From the NCBI GenBank assembly GCA_026874595.1, contig CM049320.1, positions 3,475,464 to 3,539,463 on the forward strand: a stretch of DNA of 64,000 nt. Reading direction: 5' to 3'. Position 1 is the stretch's first letter; every line of letters begins with the position of its first letter. The position numbers were made by a program, and so were the translations under genes. Of this stretch, positions 22,930 to 34,291 are shown piece by piece. The notes beneath the pieces were generated by a model. It saw nothing but the letters and a program-made list of their open reading frames with translations. It was not told the origin of the DNA and made no database searches. This DNA is from Sipunculus nudus (Eukaryota; Annelida; Sipuncula; Golfingiida; Sipunculidae).

Positions 22930-23495
22930 TTTTTTTTTCAGGGGTAAGGGGTGTCTTGGAGATATGTTAAATAATCTGAAGGATTTTGTGGTTAGATTTT
23001 GTTTTTATTAGGGCGATATGCATGTTTGTTCTAGGTTTTCTTTAAATTTGATTTTCACTTCCATCAGGTTGTACAGCTGATTATAGATGTTCTGACTCTG
23101 TGAAAAGGTACGTGTAAATTTATAGGATTATATTTGGTGAATTGTGCGTTAAACTTTTAATTTCATTTTTCTTTACTCTATGTTATAGTCTAGATTGAGT
23201 TAAGTTAGATTTGGTGAGTTTTGATTTTGCTGGTTTTGTTTGTTTTTGAATATGATGTGTACCGCACGTATATGGCTTCAGATATGTTATGGTTGTCAGT
23301 TATTGATTAAGTTTTGTTTATCATTTCTGTAGTTCAGGTCGAATACATGTTTGCATGTTTATGTTTGCATTTGCATGTGCATGGTATTGTTATCATTATG
23401 TGGTAGGATGTATGTATATATTGTTTGTATATATATAAATATATGAATATGAATACCTTTGATTTTAATAAACAATAAAAAAAAAAAAAAAAAAA
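21230..23495 (+). mobile_element. LINE-A: 5'-truncated Tx1-like non-LTR retrotransposon
   Basis: Homology to LINE-B starts ~21,230, just after the YADD region, and continues through the C-terminal part of ORF2, a ~560-bp 3' UTR, TTTTAATAAACAAT and an A tail (23,477-23,495). It is flanked by CGATCT on both sides (21,226 and 23,496), consistent with target-site duplication. Protein identity to LINE-B is only about half by eye, so this is a different family of the same lineage. Confidence 0.85.
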
Positions 23496-23503
23496 CGATC
23501 TAC
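23496..23503 (+). repeat. Shared target-site duplication between LINE-A and LINE-B
   Basis: CGATCTAC lies between the A tail of LINE-A and the first base of LINE-B. It recurs at 29,768-29,775 after LINE-B's tail, and in the LTR fragment at 20,644-20,651. Confidence 0.8.
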
Positions 23504-23505
23504 AA

Positions 23506-24402
23506 TTGATTTTCGATTCAACGGAAACTGCTGAACTTGTGGCTATGGAAGGAGTTCAAGTAAGAAATAGAACTCTAGAAACCAAAATGGCGGAAGACAG
23601 CAGACCAGTTTGGGTTTCCCTGCGCGGACTACCACTCGATATTGAACACGAAGAATTCACAAACAACTTACGTCCTTATGGCAAGGTGCTGAGGGGTTGC
23701 CGACACAAGATTTGGCCAGGTACGGAGCTGCCAAAACTTGATAGGGAGGCACTTATGTTCGTTGAAACTGAACTTCCAGATCGAATGGAATTTGACCATA
23801 ATGGCGACAGGTATGTAGCGTACATACGCTACAAAGGTAAAACACAAGTTTGCTGGCGATGCAAAGGTGAAGGACATGTTCAAAGAAATTGCCCGGAACG
23901 GGAACGCGATATCGAAACGGTGATCCAGACGTCAAGACTACCTGTGGCAGATAGAGAAAATAGTGATATTATACTTACCTCAAACGCTGACACTGAGAGA
24001 TCCGTAGAAGGAGCTACAGGCATATCTGCAGAGATGTCCGATGATGACCCGTTTCCTCCCCTCATGATTGTTGAAGTTGTAGCATCTGAAAAAGAAAAGG
24101 ATACAGCTATAGGAATGAAACGTCGGTTATCGGAGTCACCGTCTGAGCCAGCAGTCGTTCTGAAGAAACCGCCTCGAAAAGTCGCTGACGATCATAGACC
24201 TTTGATATAGTCGGAGCCGCCTACAGATACCGCCGCTGCAAAGTCAAAAAAACCGGCAGCTTCCCCCAAACTACAAGTACTGACAGCAGCAAGTAGACCT
24301 CTGGCACGTCCTCCGACTACGGATAAAGATCGACCCCCCTCTGCCGACCAGCCGCCAGCCCAAGGATCGCGAGATGACTCATCGGGCTCGGAATATTATT
24401 AA
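23506..24402 (+). pseudogene. LINE-B ORF1 (nucleic-acid-binding protein), truncated, one stop
   Basis: Open from the element's first base. An RRM-like stretch (VWVSLRGLPLDI...YGKVLRG) precedes one CCHC knuckle, CWRCKGEGHVQRNC, at ~23,850. A TAG at 24,208 interrupts the frame, which then continues, rich in Pro/Ala/Ser, to TAA at 24,400. ORF1 proteins of this clade package element RNA. There is no in-place start codon from the original gene. Confidence 0.8.
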
Positions 24403-24417
24403 CAAACGCTACAACTT

Positions 24418-24445
24418 TCATATATATATATATATATATATATTG
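24418..24445. repeat. (AT)n tract between ORF1 and ORF2
   Basis: About 11 AT units just upstream of the ORF2 start at 24,450. Confidence 0.9.
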
Positions 24446-24449
24446 TATT

Positions 24450-27400
24450 ATGGTTAGCACGCTAGCCAGCCTAAACATTCGAGGACTTGGTGATACGAAA
24501 AAGCAACGTGATTTAAAGAACTTTGTGTTTAAAAATAATATTACTATTTTATGTCTCCAGGAAACCTTTTTATATTCTTCAGATTATAACGTTATAGCTA
24601 AATCGTGGGGGGAACCTTTTATTCCTGTAGCTCCATAAATCGCCAAGCTGGTACTTCGATCTGGATTGCTGGTGATATTGACGCCGAAATAAAAGATTTC
24701 AAACATGATACATCCGGGCGAATCGTAAGTATAGTTTTATCAATTGGCTCCTTAGTTTTTAATCTTATAAACGTATATTGCCCAACTAACAAAGGTGAAA
24801 GACGCAAATTTATCAAAGATATCCCCAACTTTATATTGTCCAAAGATACAACTGAATGTCCAGTTATATTAGCAGGAGATTTTAATTTTATTGAAAACTT
24901 ATTATTAGATAAGCAAGGGGGGAGCTCGGTATTAAAGGATTGCCTGATTGGTTGTAAAGATATAGATCACTTAAAAGATATGTATATGCTAGAGGATTCT
25001 TTTCGAGTTTTAAACCCACTAGAGAAACGATTTACCTTTCATAACATATCCTTAAACATACACACCCGAATAGATCGAATATATACCAGTCGTACTATCA
25101 ATGTAAAAGATTCTAAAATATTAAGAAACGTATTGTCAGACCACGACTGTATCACTATTAAATTACAGGGCCGTATAAAACGAGGCCCCGGTTTCTGGCA
25201 CTTTAATGCATCTATCTTACAAGACGACAAGTATATTGAGACTATATGTTCATTTTGGAAATTCTGGCAAAGCCAGATAGATAATTATAATAATATTTTA
25301 ACTTGGTGGGATATGGGGAAACTTAAAATAAAAGACATAACTCGGTCCTATTGTAAACTCAAGGTGAAGGCCGAACGGCGTACTCGGTCACTTTTAGAAC
25401 GAAAATACAATGAAGAGTTAAGCAGGCACGAGCAGGGTACTAATAATAACGTGCACGGGCTTTTAGTTCTCCAAAATAACCTTAAGGATTTTCATGAAAA
25501 GGAATCTAGGGCCGCTGCCATTCGCTGTAAGATCCAGCACCGGGAACAGGGGGAAAGATTGTCTAAAGTTTTCTTGGGGTTGGAGAAACAAAGGGGAGTC
25601 CAGCGAACCGTAAACGCACTCGAAGACTCACAAGGACATGTGCACTCGGATACAAAAGGCATTCTTAACACGGGGGTCAGCTTTTATAAAAGTCTCCATT
25701 CAAAGGAACCGACGGACACAGCGTCGGAACTTTTCTTTTTAAATTCCCAGGTTGTAAAACTGCCGTTAACAGATGCCTCCAGTTGTGAGGGTGAAATTTC
25801 TTTTGGAGAAGCAACCGAAGCGTTAAAAAGCTTTAAAAGCGGGAAAAGTCCGGGTCTTGATGGCCTAACGTGTGATTTCTATAAGCATTTTTGGGGCCTG
25901 TTAGGGCCAGATTTAGTGAATGTTTTTAATTATGCTTTCCAGACCGGTAACTTATGTCTCTCTCAGAGACGAGGTATCATCACTATTTTTCATAAAAAAG
26001 GGAACCGACAATTGTTAAAAAATTGGAGACCAATCACACTACTTAATGTTGATTATAAGATCTTGACGAAATGTTTATGCAATAGGTTACGTTCGGTTTT
26101 ACCTAGAATTATTAATATTGATCAAACTTGCTCAATTAAAGGTCGGTCTATTTTTCAAAGTGCTTCCCTCGTACGAGATGTTATCGATTATATGAATTTA
26201 AAACAATTGCCTGGAGCGTTAGTATGTTTAGATCAAGAAAAAGCTTTTGACAGATTAGATTGGGATTTTATGTTTAAATGTTTAGAAAGTTTTGGGTTTG
26301 GATCTGATTTTATTAAGTGGATTAAATTATGTTACAGTGATGTGCAGAGTTGCTTAAAGATTATTGGGTTTATGTCATCTTTTTTTAATTTGCATAGGGG
26401 CACCAGACAGGGTTGCCCCCTAAGTCCTTTGTTATATGTAATCGTAGCTGAGCTGATGGCCAATACAATTAGAAAAGATAAATATATTAACGGAATCATA
26501 TTACCTGGTAACAATGAACTACGAATTTCACAATATGCTGATGATACTACTCTATTTTTATCTGATATTCCATCCATCGACAGATGTTTTAAACTTTTAA
26601 ATGTTTTTCAGGGCGCATCTGGGGCTAAAATCAATTTGGAGAAAACAGAAGGTTTGTGGTTAGGTAAGTGGGTAGGGAGGGATCAAGGTCCGTGTAACAT
26701 TATGTGGAAGGCTGATTATGTTAAAGTGTTGGGTTTTTATTTAGGAAACGTGAATACATTGAAGATAAATTGGGACCCAAAAATTAAGAAGTTCCAGAAT
26801 ATTTTTTATTTGTGGGGACAGAGAGACCTGACATACACAGGTAAAGTGGTTATATCTAATTCTATTGTTTCTAGTATGATTTGGTATTCCTCATATGTCA
26901 TTCCATTACCAGATTGGGCATGTGACAAATTTGAAAAACTGTTATTGAATTTTTTGTGGAATTATAAAAAACCCTTGGTGAGTAAAGATGTTATCGTGTT
27001 GCCAAGAGAAAAAGGTGGGCAAAACCTTGTAAGTGTTAAAGATAAAGTGCAAGCACAGAGAGTTAAGTGGCTTTTTAATGTTTTGAATACAAATCACAAG
27101 TGTCGAGATTTAGCAAATTATTTTATCGGGCTGCACAAAGATTTGAATTTTGGGTTTGATATATTGAGATGTACCTATGAAGTCACGTCCGTGAACTGTA
27201 AAGGTCAACCACTTATATACAAAGAAATGTTAAAAGGGTGCCTCAAACTTAATATTGTTTCCAAATGCGAACCATTTAATAAGAGCGTCGTTTTAGATGA
27301 ATTGTTGTTTTTGAACAGCAAGATTGTCGATGATAACGAGAAGCCTTATTTAATTAAAGAATTTATGTTGAAAGGTTGTAAAAAAGTAAAAGATATATGG

Positions 27401-28267
27401 AATAGGAGAATTGGCTACTTTTATAGATATAGAGATATATGCATGCGCTTTAATATCTCCTTTTCAGAATGGCTAAATTCAAAATACGGTAAACTATTAA
27501 ATAGTATACCTTCAACCTGGGTGTCTGTTCTCCGTAGAGGACGAGAAGCACCGTTTAGCTTATCATATGGAATCCAGATAAGTAATGTTAAGTTTATTGA
27601 ATGTATGAATTTCACTACCAAGTTATTATATAGTTCCTTGTTGAAAGAATCAGAACCTAATTGTATGAAGAAATGGAAGACTATATTCAATAACGAGTTA
27701 CAAGTTAAACACATATTCCAGAATTGTTATAAGAATATAAATGATCGATATCAGTTGGATATAAATTGGAGATTCCTGCATTTGGTTTTACCACCTAAAG
27801 ACTATCTATTTAAATGTAAAGTTTTGAGCGATGACTCTTGTTCAGTTTGCAATTGTAAAGAATCAAACTTACATGTGTTCTCTGAGTGTCAGGTAGCGTT
27901 CAACTTATGGATTGGTATTAATGATTGGTTTAATAGAATTGTTGGCAAACCTGTTCGTGTGAATCTTTTTACAATATGTTTTGGTTTCGACCATAAACAT
28001 AAGATTATGTCCGATAAATGTATCTTGTTGTGTAACTTTATATTGTATACCGCTAAATATGTTCTATGGAAAAATAGGAATCAGACTATTATAGGTACTC
28101 CCCTACAACCGTTAGCCTTTGTAAGAAATATGATATGTAACAGAATTAAGGAAGAATATTTCATTTCAAAAGGAAACGAGAATTTGGATCGATTTAGTCA
28201 ATTTTGGTGTTTAAATGACGTATTATGTACACTAGGTGTTAAACAGGAACTACGGATACTGATATGA
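24450..28267 (+). pseudogene. LINE-B ORF2 (endonuclease-reverse transcriptase), one frameshift
   Basis: The ATG at 24,450 opens an APE-type endonuclease: LNIRGLG, LQET, NVYCPTNKG, LAGDFNFI, RIDRIYTS and SDHD all present in order. A single base is missing in a G run at 24,607-24,612, shifting frame after ~52 residues; from there 1,219 codons are open to 28,267. The reverse transcriptase spans ~25,840-26,700, with catalytic YADD at 26,534-26,545. A CCHC-like motif (CSVCNCKESNLHVFSEC) lies near 27,840. The encoded protein would nick a target and copy its RNA into it (target-primed reverse transcription). The lesion in a homopolymer could be a sequencing error, so the copy may be young. Confidence 0.9.
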
Positions 28268-29750
28268 TTATAGAGTTAATAGTTGATATGCCTCTTTATT
28301 TCTCTATCTCTTCTTCCCGTTAGTTGGGTGTGTGTATATATATTGGTATATGTATGTGTGTGCATATATATATATATATGTATATGTGTGTATATATATA
28401 TATATGTATGTATAATGTATAACCTTTCATTCGCTTTGAGGTCTCCTTTTAATAAAGTAGATTGATTAAAATAGTTCACTCAAATAACGCCAGGGGGCGT
28501 CTCATGGTATGGGTATGGTAACAATTAGTTGCTTTGATTTTGAGTCAAGTTGATCGCCAGAGGGCGTTGATTTGTTGTGGTCTGACGCTCAATTTGTTTA
28601 AGTTAAGATTTGATTTGATTTGACTATATTCGTCCGTTTACATTAATTGATAATCTTGCAGTCCGTGCGTCTGAATATTATATGCCATGTTTGTCCGTAC
28701 GTCCGTTTGTACATGGTCTGTTTCGTCCTTAAAATAGGTTCTATGTTTGGTTATATTCGTCCGACTACATTAAATGACAATGTCTTAATTTGTGCGTCTG
28801 AATATTATATTATGCCGTGTCCGTCCGCTCGTCTGCGATTCTGGGTTTAGTTAGATTGTTTACAGCCAGATGGAGGTAAGATTCGTAAGCAACGTAGGTC
28901 AAATTCAGTATGTCTCATCAACGCTAGATGGCACTCGAGTGAGTGTCTGATCAGTTTTTACAACGTTCATTATCAACTTTTTATGGTTCTATAAGGACGA
29001 TGAATGGTAATAAGATACTAGTAACCCTTATGGGTTACTAAAGTGCGATAATGTTAATACATTCAGACACCCCAAGAAGGGATCTTATTCAAATTGGCTA
29101 TATTTAATAATTCCACACTTCGTCCGCCCTTTGTAATAACATTTTACTTAATGTCGTGTTCGTCCGTCCGCCTGTGTATACACAAGGTGTTTGCCTAGAG
29201 CAAACCAAGATCGTGGGGTTGGTTTTTTTTTATATATTATCATGCGTCTGTCTAAAATAATTTGGTTTATGAGTTTAGTTACATTGTTTACTGCCAGATG
29301 GCGATAAAGGTCATTAGTCAAATAGGTTGCTAATATCGATTTTTACTCATAAGCAGGCTGACTGAGTGTCTTTCAGTGTACCCTTATGGTTTAATTTAAC
29401 TACTTCGTCTATGGTAAACATATTTTACCTTTTTTTCTTCCAGGTTCAGTAGTGAAACACTTGCTATTTCAGGCTCCAGATTTCGAATTGATATTCTCCT
29501 TTGTTGCTCTTATATTGGCCTTATCGTTCAAATGCGTGTGTATATATATGTATATATATGTATGTGTGAGTGTATGTATATACATGTATATATGATTAGG
29601 TGTAGGTAAATGTATATATACAGGTGTATACGGATATTGTAGATGAATATAGGTATAACTTTGTATTTGTATTTTGGTTAAATGCACCATGGTGTTGGTG
29701 ATTCGTATGTACATTTGATTGTATATATATTCGATTTTAATAAACAATAT
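28268..29750 (+). other. LINE-B 3' UTR
   Basis: Holds a GT/AT microsatellite (28,338-28,412), repeated 'ATTCGTCCG...GTGCGTCTGAATATTATAT' modules (~28,625 and 28,750) and five CTCF-core-like motifs (28,487; 28,553; 28,862; 28,921; 29,290). It ends TTTTAATAAACAAT before the A tail, as in LINE-A. Confidence 0.75.
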
Positions 29751-29767
29751 AAAAAAAAAAAAAAAAA

Positions 29768-29865
29768 CGATCTACGATCGCTGCGAGGGCAACATCTTTT
29801 CACGAAAGTGGTACGTCGACGTGTATATTTATCACCTGGGTTCAGCATGTGACAGAATTTCAACA
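29768..29865 (+). repeat. Right end of 5' LTR (U5)
   Basis: CGATCTACGA then GCTGCGAGGGCAACATCTT, which matches 33,829-33,857. It continues to a terminal AACA. Confidence 0.7.
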
Positions 29866-29880
29866 TCTAGTGCCCAGCGT
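29866..29880 (+). promoter_or_regulatory. Likely primer-binding site
   Basis: TAGTGCCCAGCGT directly after the LTR end. It resembles the TGGTGCCC-type sites of metazoan LTR elements with one substitution in TGG. The matching tRNA was not determined. Confidence 0.5.
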
Positions 29881-30739
29881 ATAAAAAAATAAAATAAAAT
29901 AAATGTTAATTAAAATAGTTGGCTGACCGAGAGATTCCGTGCAGTGGCAGCCGTATTGCTAATTTGTGATTTAGAGCTAGCAGAATTTATGGTTTAGTGG
30001 GCAGATCGGAGATAAAGTTCCAGTATTTAATAGGTTATTGAGATTAAGAGGGAAGGTTGATGTCGAGAGGTTTGTTTATTTCACCTCTGTAATGCATTAA
30101 GGAGTGACAGTGCATCTAACGTGTTCGTTCGGTTGACTGAAGGTCAGGGGTCACCTGCGCGGCGCACCTGACTTCACAAGGAACAGAAAGCCAATCGAGT
30201 GGAAATTTGACCTGAATGGCAACACAACTGTTAGATTTGTTGGTGGCTTTAACTTCGCTGACTAAATTATTACCTTGGGTGCGGAAATGCGCCCAGTTTA
30301 TAGGGTTGTTCTCGCTGGAATTCCATCAAGGTGAGAATTCACCGGCTCGGTGCATCTGCCTTAAATCGATGGTTTGTTGACTGAAGTGGCCAATAAGCCT
30401 TGTGTTTTGTATATCCCTGAGGTTGCTGTTTTTGTCTGTTAATGTAAACAGTACAATCTTTTATGCTGGAATACTGACAGGATCCGTTACTGACTTTGAA
30501 CAGCATTGTCAGTCCGTGAAAAACCTAACAAAAAAGTAACGTATTGTTAAAATAATGTGTATATTGCTGTTCTTGTAAGTGGACTGGTACACCATAATAT
30601 TTTACTCCCTGAAGCAAATATAAGGGTGTTAGCTGGAATTATAGTAACGTTGAAAAGAAACAGAATCATATGTATGTGTATGTATATATACTTACTTTGA
30701 TGGCATTAATTTCACTTTAAAAGTATCTATAGGGTAAAA

Positions 30740-31911
30740 TGTTTGGTAGGTATTTGTATTGCTTTTTCAATTCAGGTAACAGTGATATTTTTTTTAATGT
30801 GCATATACCTAGTGGTTTGTCCAATTTGAGGTACCGTCTGTATATACTATCAAACTTACGGCACCAAGTGTTCTTATATGGCTATTATTGGTGGCGAATA
30901 TTGGGGGTTGTTTTGCATGCTGATCTTTGTCAATACTATATTGCTCTCCAACAATTTGTCCAAGATGTTGGAACGAAGGTTCGGGGTCAAGGAGGAGCCA
31001 CGAACAGTGCGTGGCCAGCTCTACCTGCTCCGACAGTGTATTTCGAAGTTAAGTATGGGCACCTTCGTCTGTCGATGATGAAGTGCGCGAGCAACTGGCT
31101 ATAGATTTCTTCTTAAAAGGCACCCAAGATAAGTAAGCTGCAAAGACAGCATTAGACAAAAATCCTGAAACGTGCGCAAAGCAGCCACATATGTTAAGGA
31201 ATATGTCAATAACCGAAGTATCATTTTTGGTAGCACCAAGACCAGTGTGGCTTCTATATAAATCAGATACAGTTCATTGACGGGGAGGAACTCGGTCAAT
31301 GGGAATCCCTGTGTCACAACGGAAGATGCGACCATTCACGCAGGGACCGCACAGTCACACTCTACACCAATGGACGCGTTGGCCAAAAAGCTTGGCACTC
31401 GCATGAAAGGGTCTATGGAAGTGATAGCAAAATCAATAGAAAGCTGACACAGTGCATGGGCCAAATAACGACCAGTCTGAAGGGTCCGGCTACCGACACC
31501 ACTCAGGGCAGTCGACAACAACAGCGTTCTTGGGGTGCTTCGAGTATTCAGCTTGATTGCTATCGGTGCCACAGAACTGGCCACTTTGTGCGAGAGTGTC
31601 CGATGAAGCCACCAAGGACTGGTAGTGCCAATCCAAATACTTTGGAAACCATTCGGGGTACGAAGCCCACACTAGAAGGTATACCATCCCCTACACTCTT
31701 AGCGGTCAAGACAGGTGGCCGTTGCTCTACAATGCTGGAAGGCCAGCGGGAAAATTGCAATTCCATTATACCAGATAACTGTGTAGATGCTAATTCTGTA
31801 ATTTTAAGTGTCAGCAATGTAGTTCCTGCATGTCCCAGGGTTCCAGGTAAGCCTTTTATGGCCCTTCCAGATGGTAACCCCTATCGGTGGCACTTGGACA
31901 ATTTTGACTGA
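30740..31911 (+). pseudogene. Gypsy-like gag remnant with CCHC knuckle
   Basis: Pieces in different frames: LERRFGVKEEPRTVRGQL (~30,968), SVDDEVREQLAIDFFLKGT (~31,068), YVKEYVNNRSIIFG (~31,190) and LAKKLGTRMKGS (~31,380). Next comes an open stretch with the zinc knuckle CYRCHRTGHFVREC at ~31,558. This order is that of Ty3/gypsy Gag (capsid, then nucleocapsid), which forms the particle around the element's RNA. At least two frameshifts break it. Confidence 0.75.
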
Positions 31912-31984
31912 CGCGGGACCAATGACGACGGCGAAGAGGATGTGATACACATGAACGGTTTATGGGTCTCAGTCTGTCAGTCCC

Positions 31985-32592
31985 AATTATGATTAATTGG
32001 AGGAGTGAAGCAATTGTTGATAGTGCGGGAAAAGTCACCTTAGTGAACTCCGCAGTCATGGGTGAAAGATTCACAGACCAACCTGGGAAAAGTGGTCCTG
32101 AAAAGTATTGGGGATACTGAGAAAATGGTACCTGCCGTAAGAAGGAAAGGAGTGGCCATCACCTTAGGGAATCGCACCGAATTCTGGACAGTCTATGTAG
32201 CAGAGATTCCGGACCCAGTGTTGTTAGGACTGGATTACCTGTACGATACAGTGTGTTTAGTAAATTTTGCGAAAGGAGAAATTCGTATGAATGGAAATGT
32301 GATAAATGCGACCTTCAGGAAAGGGGTAGATGGTGCCAGCTACCCCGTTAAACGGGTAGTGGTAGAGAAAAAGAGCGCAATCCCATCAGGTTCTCTGTCG
32401 ATGGGTCCAGTGACGGTGCACGCAGAAAATACCTTGGAGGATAATCCAAGGGCTTGTGATGGTACCAACGTCAAATCTGCGACACCAGTCGCAGGAGTTG
32501 TCAGTGCGGTTAACAGCCAGGAACAGGCGGTGATACCAAATATTTGGTGTGGCGTCCGAGATGGATGCTGTAATATCACCTTACGAGTCTGA
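31985..32592 (+). pseudogene. Retropepsin-type protease remnant
   Basis: IVDSAGKVTLVNSAVM (~32,008) matches the active-site region of retroelement aspartic proteases (usually D-S/T-G-A); here the order reads DSAG. Downstream WTVYVAEIPDPVLLGLDYL (~32,185) is the second hallmark (hydrophobic-hydrophobic-G). A frame change separates the two halves. The protein would cleave the Gag-Pol precursor. Confidence 0.75.
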
Positions 32593-32890
32593 GAGAACGG
32601 ATTCTGGAAAGGATGGAATATACACCTGCTCCCCAGTGATTCAGATGACGTCGCTCAGAGGAACTGTTACAGAACCGGTATCGGGTAGTGAGAGTTTCCT
32701 AGACACAGGGCCATTTCAAAGAAGTCAAGCAAAGGGCGGAATCGGAGAGAAATCAGGCTTAATTTTGCGCTATAGGGTTCTCCACCATGTTTAGCTTCCT
32801 ATCGTTTAGGAAGGTGACGCAAGTGAGCAAGGTCAATTGGAGGAGCCATGCGCTGGGAACAGGCTCTACACAAAGCGGCGGGGATGGGGC

Positions 32891-33857
32891 TGTTTTGATA
32901 TCCTGTGATGCAGTATTTTCTGTATCATATAAGATATGTGTTCGTGAGGCTTAAAGACTCCGGTATCGGTGCTCGAACTTGCATTTTTACAATGTAACCG
33001 AACCGTGGTTTTGATTCACCGTTATCGATGCTCAACCTTTAGATTACTCTGTTGGTATGTGGGAGTAATTGTTGGGGCAACATGCATCGAAACGACCTTA
33101 GTACGCGGATCCTATATTTTATGAGGTACGGTTATTCGCCGGCCGGTAGTGATAAGTCCGGGGCAGTAATGGAAGCAGTCGTGGCTTTTACACAGTGCTT
33201 GTAGTGTATTGCGTATACCTGGGTATTTGTGGATAGATTTTCTACGGTATAGGCTGGTGTCAGACAATTTGCTTACTTGACCAGAGAGACAGTATTGTTG
33301 TTTTACAGATTAAGTTATTGTTGCCCAAATTGGTTTTTACGTCCATGTGTGTGCACGGGGCCTGGGTTATGCTACACCCAGTTGTTCACACTTTCACTTT
33401 TTAGTTAGTTCCTTTTTTGCTGGCACAGGTTAAATTATTTTCTTGATGTACGCACTGGGTATGGTGGCACTGCATTCCGCTTTTCATTAGCCTTGTTATT
33501 TCTTGAAAAGAAATGTCGTTTACATGGTTAAGAACTTTGAGGATGTTGTGCACTTTGTACGTCATCGCTTTAGTTGCCTATATGGCACATAAATGTTCCT
33601 CGCTGTACTGATAGTTCCCGGGTACTAGAGTGTTTGACCACAATGTGTGCAGACCGGATCTACGCTGCTATAAAAGAGAAAACGGGGGGGGGGGGGGGGT
33701 AGTAGAGGATTTGACCTGGGGTCAAAGGTCGAAGGTTGATGACGCATGCGCATAGGACCGGAAGCCGAGAGAAGCGGCAGGTTAAACATGGAGAGCTAGA
33801 GCTAGAACGGATCCGAGAGCAGGCTGACAATCTACGAGTGCTGCGAGGGCAACATCT
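32891..33857 (+). repeat. 3' LTR, truncated in U5
   Basis: Starts TGTT after the polypurine tract. It contains TATAAAAG at 33,669 and an R-U5 part identical in layout to 20,516-20,653. It breaks off at 33,857, ~70 bp before the expected AACA end. The uninterrupted LINE target, CAATCTACGA, lies at 33,829. Confidence 0.7.
33669..33676 (+). promoter_or_regulatory. TATA box of the 3' LTR
   Basis: TATAAAAG, about 31 bp upstream of the point where the 20,516 LTR fragment begins. Confidence 0.6.
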
Positions 33858-33944
33858 TATCAACAATATATTATTTATATATTATATTATATAAAATGAA
33901 GCCTTTACAGCTCTCAGGTGAGACCGCAGGGGTGCAGGGGCGTG

Positions 33945-34006
33945 CGGGGTGGGGGGGGGGGGGGGGTGGGGGGGGGGGGGGGTGGGGGGGGGGGGGGACG
34001 GGGGGC
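33945..34006. repeat. Poly-G tract
   Basis: About 55 G with a few T/A interruptions. Another G run lies at 33,686-33,699. Such runs are prone to sequencing error. Confidence 0.9.
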
Positions 34007-34034
34007 TACCGCCTCCCAATATAAAAAATGTTTG

Positions 34035-34291
34035 TTAGGGGTAGGACGTAGCCTGGTGGTTAAGGCGTTGGACCTCGGATCTGAAGGTCCTCGGTTCGTA
34101 CCCCGCCGGTGACTCAATGACATAATCTCGTTATAGAACCTTAAAGATTCGCTATAATGTCTGAACGACAGGTTATGACTCCTGAATTGTTCCTAACCGT
34201 ATCCTGATTATCATATTATTATATCTGACGAAAGGCTGATTCTAGCAGCTATGCATTCAAAGTATACTTAAAAGTAAATAAAGAGAAATAA
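34035..34291 (+). mobile_element. tRNA-derived SINE
   Basis: A tRNA-like head has a pol III A box (TAGCCTGGTGGT at 34,049) and B box (GGTTCGTACCC at 34,093). A ~190-bp non-tRNA body ends in an A-rich AATAAAGAGAAATAAG. Anticodon and acceptor stems do not pair as in a functional tRNA. Retroposition would depend on a partner LINE. Confidence 0.8.

Larger units (their letters stand above)
23504..29767 (+). mobile_element. LINE-B: near-full-length Tx1-like non-LTR retrotransposon
   Basis: The 6.3-kb element has ORF1, a (AT)n spacer, ORF2, a ~1.5-kb 3' UTR and an A tail (29,751-29,767). The first base of ORF1 homology immediately follows the target duplication, so the 5' UTR and the start of ORF1 are lost. 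ORF2 motifs (NWRPITLLNVDYKILTK, LDQEKAFDR, RQGCPLSPLLYV, EKTEGLWLG) are of the L1/Tx1 type. Tx1-clade elements are known for target specificity in vertebrates and invertebrates; applying that here is inference. Confidence 0.9.
29768..33857 (+). mobile_element. Ty3/gypsy-like LTR retrotransposon lacking RT and integrase
   Basis: The order is right part of 5' LTR, primer-binding-like site, ~1.1 kb leader, broken gag, protease, a G-rich polypurine tract (32,873-32,889) and a 3' LTR starting TGTT. LTR ends are TGTT...AACA. Only ~300 bp separate the protease from the polypurine tract, so polymerase, RNase H and integrase are absent: a deletion derivative or a non-autonomous family. Both LTRs are incomplete. 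Confidence 0.75.

Noticed and set aside
29469-29747. 92-codon Tyr/Ile/His-rich minus-strand frame
   Set aside because: It is the reverse of GT/AT microsatellite-like sequence in the LINE-B 3' UTR.
34035-34115. Functional tRNA gene
   Set aside because: A and B boxes are present, but stems do not pair and a SINE body follows.
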